Below are positions 61,267 through 64,000 of a stretch of DNA of 64,000 bases, piece after piece. Position numbers and translations under genes: made by a program. Position 1 is the first letter of the stretch; every line of letters begins with the position of its first letter. This DNA comes from Sympetrum striolatum. Taxonomy: Eukaryota > Arthropoda > Insecta > Odonata > Libellulidae. The stretch covers positions 81,549,152-81,613,151 of the forward strand of contig OX388350.1 in the NCBI GenBank assembly GCA_947579665.1, read 5' to 3'. The notes under the pieces are model-generated. The model was not told the DNA's origin. It saw only the letters and a program-made list of their open reading frames with translations, and searched no databases.

Positions 61267-62759
61267 CAGTGGAACCCCGTTTTTACGAACCTCGATTTTA
61301 CGAAGTGACACAGTTTTACGAACCATTCCGCTGGTCCCGATCTTTGTGCATGTAAAATGACCTCGGTTTTACGTAAAACCTCGACTTCATGTTTTACGAA
61401 GTGAGAAGCCGGTCCCTAGGAGTGAATGAACCCCGGTTTTACGAAGTATTTGAAATGGTTTTGTCTCATTGAGCTCAATACAACGGGATGACGATCGCCG
61501 TAAACAGGAGCAGCTGAATCCAGATCGTCTATGATGGGAGGACCCTAATCCCACGTATTTTAGATGAGAAAATGTGAAAATGTCGTGGGATACAAACATT
61601 TTGATTACAGTTTTCGCGAAAAATGATAGCTTATAAGACGTAGTCTTGCTCTTTCTTTCTTCCTCATGTTTTCTGGTAATATCGCGAATCCGCGACGTGG
61701 GATCGTATAGACCAGCAGTTTCCAGTAGTATATGCTTTCTATTTGGACGAAAGATTGAGAGAATAGACCATGATAAGAATTTGTTTTCGACTTGGGGAGT
61801 TTTGGGCTCAGTCTTGGCTACTAAATTGGAGTGCGACATCTTAAAATGCTTAAGGCTGCTGCAGGGATTTCGGGTTTTAACTGGTTAGTAAAAGCTTGAA
61901 AAATAATGGTTGGATGGTGGACACCCTGAGAAATGTTGGACTCCAAGCGAGGAAAAGTCGCACGCGTACAGTCAGAATCACTCTCTGCACGAGGTGGCCT
62001 GTATTGTGATATTCCATGTGCCTATCAGTGAAATAATGGATAAAACATTGCTGACCAAGAAAAAGAGGAAGTCCCTGAGTTTGGTCACCATAAGGTTAAT
62101 CAAGGAAGTACGTGATCGCGGGCAGGCAAAAAATTCTGAAGGAGAAGGCTCAGGTTTTGGCTCATAAACTGAAGTGCGACAACATTAAAGCCTCAAATGG
62201 GCGGCTTGATAGAAAAGATACGGAATCACTTCAATGAAAATCTGTGGAGAAGAAGGTAGCATCATCACAAAAGACGTTGAGCAGTGGCATGAAATGAACG
62301 ATGACATTGTGTCTAAATATTACCCTCGAGATATATACAACCTGGATGAAACAGGTTTGTTTTTCAAGGCATTGCCTGACTCCATCCTCGGGACCCGTGG
62401 TGAAAAATGTCGCGGAGGTAAAAAAATCTGAGGATAGGGTTACAGTAATGCTGATATGTAACCAAGATCGATCTGAAAAGTTGAAACCAGTTGTGATTGC
62501 AAAATCAAGAGGTCCGTGTTGCTTCAAGAACTTGAAAAATTTGCCTGCATTGTATGAAAGTAATAAAAAAGCATGGATGACGACGGACATTTTTCAGAAG
62601 CAAATTATCTTCTTGCAGAGGAAGAGTCCATGCGAGAATCGCAATGTACTACTTCTTGTACAGATGCCCCAGTTCATACATCATACAGATGACAAATGCC
62701 CCAGTTCATAAAATAAGTGGACTAGTGCTACCAAACGTACTTTTTCTGAGTCCAAATAG
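61267..62759 (+). mobile_element. Pogo/Tigger transposon, copy 2, 3'-truncated
   Basis: Begins CAGTGGAACCCCGTTTTTAC after a TA (61265-61266) and matches the right end and coding region of the element at 38272-41810 at high identity by eye. It ends abruptly after the GTACTTTTTCTGAGTCCAAA segment, so the intron, the C-terminal exon and the second TIR are missing. The last part contains a short local duplication (GCCCCAGTTCATA twice). Confidence 0.93.
62036..62759 (+). pseudogene. Pogo/Tigger transposase copy 2, internally deleted
   Basis: Starts MDKTLLTKKKRKSL and runs to KEVRDRGQAK, then jumps to a segment equivalent to LKEKAQVLAL. About 200 bp present in copy 1, holding most of the helix-turn-helix and the start of the second DNA-binding region, are gone. 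The later frame 62234-62431 keeps YPRDIYNLDETG with the first aspartate, then shifts frame in the LPDS region; the frame 62301-62711 continues through KAWMTTDIF. The second-aspartate block is broken by a local duplication. It cannot encode a working enzyme. Confidence 0.88.
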
Positions 62760-62934
62760 CTAATAAATAAATAAAATACTGAGTAACAATTTTGTATCCC
62801 TTCAAGAAATGCATAAATTAATACCCTAATGTTGACCACAAACTTGAGTGTCTGACTGTAGAATTTTTATGGATAGGCATTGAACCCAGTACTATTTTGG
62901 ACGATGTCTTCAACCAATATTAAATGTGATTTCA
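62760..62934. repeat. Solitary TTCGA-type monomer
   Basis: GGCATTGAACCCAGTACT near 62876 matches the left-oriented box of the 57-61 kb array (compare GGCATCGAACCCAGGAAC at 58129). It is one isolated, degenerate monomer outside the array. Confidence 0.4.
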
Positions 62935-63031
62935 ACCCATACATAGAATTTCAAGCCTAACTAGAACCCAGGACCTTGGGGTTGGAGCACTAAAATGCCA
63001 GCCATTCCACCACTGTGCCATTGTTTGCCAC
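62935..63031 (-). mobile_element. tRNA-derived SINE head
   Basis: On the minus strand ATGGCACAGTGGTGGAATGG gives an A-box (TGGCACAGTGG), followed about 45 bp later by GGTCCTGGGTTCTAGTTAGG, a damaged B-box. This is the tRNA-related head of a SINE. The body and tail are not defined. Confidence 0.65.
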
Positions 63032-64000
63032 ATTTCTAATCTCTTGAGATAGTTTTCATCTTTGTCCAGGTTTTTATGATCCAATTTTGGACTGCGCTTC
63101 ATGTAAAGCATTTTGAAAATCTCATGTTCAACCATTTTCTTTCAATTGGTTTTGCTTCGATAATGTCTGTGATAGATGTTAGTAGTTATGTTGTTTTCAG
63201 TTGTTCTTCTCACTTGTTCCTCATTTATTGTCTTTTTATCACCAAGTAACGGTTGATTTTCTAAATTATACTTTTTTCTGAAACATACATTTTGATATAA
63301 GAGCAAGTGTAAAAGTTTATATTCTGTTTGTTTGTTTTCCTCTTTCACCTGACGGTTGTTTGATTTTTCTAAAGATTTCTGTTTTACGAAACACATTTGC
63401 TACACATTTGTTTAGGAAGCCATGTTTCGATACATTGGACTGTTTCAAATGAACATTAGAGTCCGACATCACGGTGAATATCAGATACAATTGAAACTCC
63501 TTGTAAGTCAACATTTAGAGGGATAATTGCTCACGAAATATGATACTCAATGATTAGTTCATGCTTTGTATAAACGGCATTCTCTGGAGCTATGTTTGCA
63601 TTCTGTTTATCTTTCGATTTAATAACTTTCTTTGAACCTTCGATAGGATTTTGAAATGAGGTATTCAAAATTTTCTTGTCGTTGAATTGAAACCTATCAT
63701 ACTTTATTTTTATAATTTATAATCTCATTCATTGATGGATTAATTAAATTCCTGATCCAGATGTAAGTCGACTGAAGACGTAAGCATTTTCTTGTCGTTG
63801 CCAGAGTTTCATTGTTTTGAGGTGTGATTGATTGACATGCCAAATGAGAGGAAGTCTTGAAGGACACGATAGTGGGAATATTTTGAGTTTGTGTTGATTA
63901 ACTTTTCATCTGAAAAGAATTTCATTCAGAAGGAAAGAATACTTTGCAAGTGAACGTTAGCATTTTCCTGCCATGAAATCTAAATTCTTCATAGATTCTT
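63032..64000. other. No gene or element recognised
   Basis: AT-rich sequence with short overlapping minus-strand frames that carry no domain. Confidence 0.45.

Overview
The window is AT-rich, gene-poor eukaryotic nuclear DNA, most likely from an arthropod. It contains no prokaryotic features and no long open reading frame. What can be recognised is repetitive: a 222-bp satellite array, pogo/Tigger elements (one with an intron), Penelope-like retroelement 3' ends, a non-LTR retrotransposon fragment, PIF/Harbinger, Tc1-type and other TIR elements, and a tRNA-derived SINE. The arthropod placement rests on this mixture of elements and is an inference. No species is claimed.

Layout. 1-12660: a head-to-tail satellite of about 53 monomers, with local higher-order repeats near its left end and degenerating monomers at its right edge. 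A 904-bp TIR element interrupts it at 11190-12093, and its TA duplication can be proved from neighbouring monomers. 12.7-14 kb: a possible transposase first exon and a 77-bp Tc1-like mini-element. 14.98-21.4 kb: two diverged copies of a ~1.6-kb sequence in divergent orientation, each with paired CCAAT motifs. The right copy keeps good splice signals and the left copy has lost the matching acceptor. 19.4 kb: a foldback of Penelope-like 3' ends. 24.4-28 kb: a GIY-YIG Penelope fragment and a LINE 3' fragment. 29.1-31.6 kb: tandem exon-like cassettes of about 225 bp. 32.4-34.1 kb: another Penelope-like 3' end and a CpG-rich LTR- or promoter-like block. 38.3-41.8 kb: a full-length pogo/Tigger element whose 904-bp intron joins two parts of the transposase exactly in frame. 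41.9-46 kb: two copies of an unknown repeat around a THAP fragment and a MITE-like structure. 47.0-50.5 kb: a 3.4-kb element with inverted arms over 1 kb long, a decayed transposase-like gene and a 46-bp perfect palindrome. 54.5-55.0 kb: a PIF/Harbinger element with a MADF-domain remnant. 57.0-61.3 kb: a large palindromic array of ~165-bp monomers, each with a T-arm-like TTCGA hairpin. 61.3-62.8 kb: a second, truncated pogo copy. 63.0 kb: a tRNA-derived SINE.

No intact host protein-coding gene can be supported. The two least explained structures are the exon-cassette array, possibly downstream of the 20-kb divergent promoter-like copy, and the TTCGA palindromic array at 57-61 kb.
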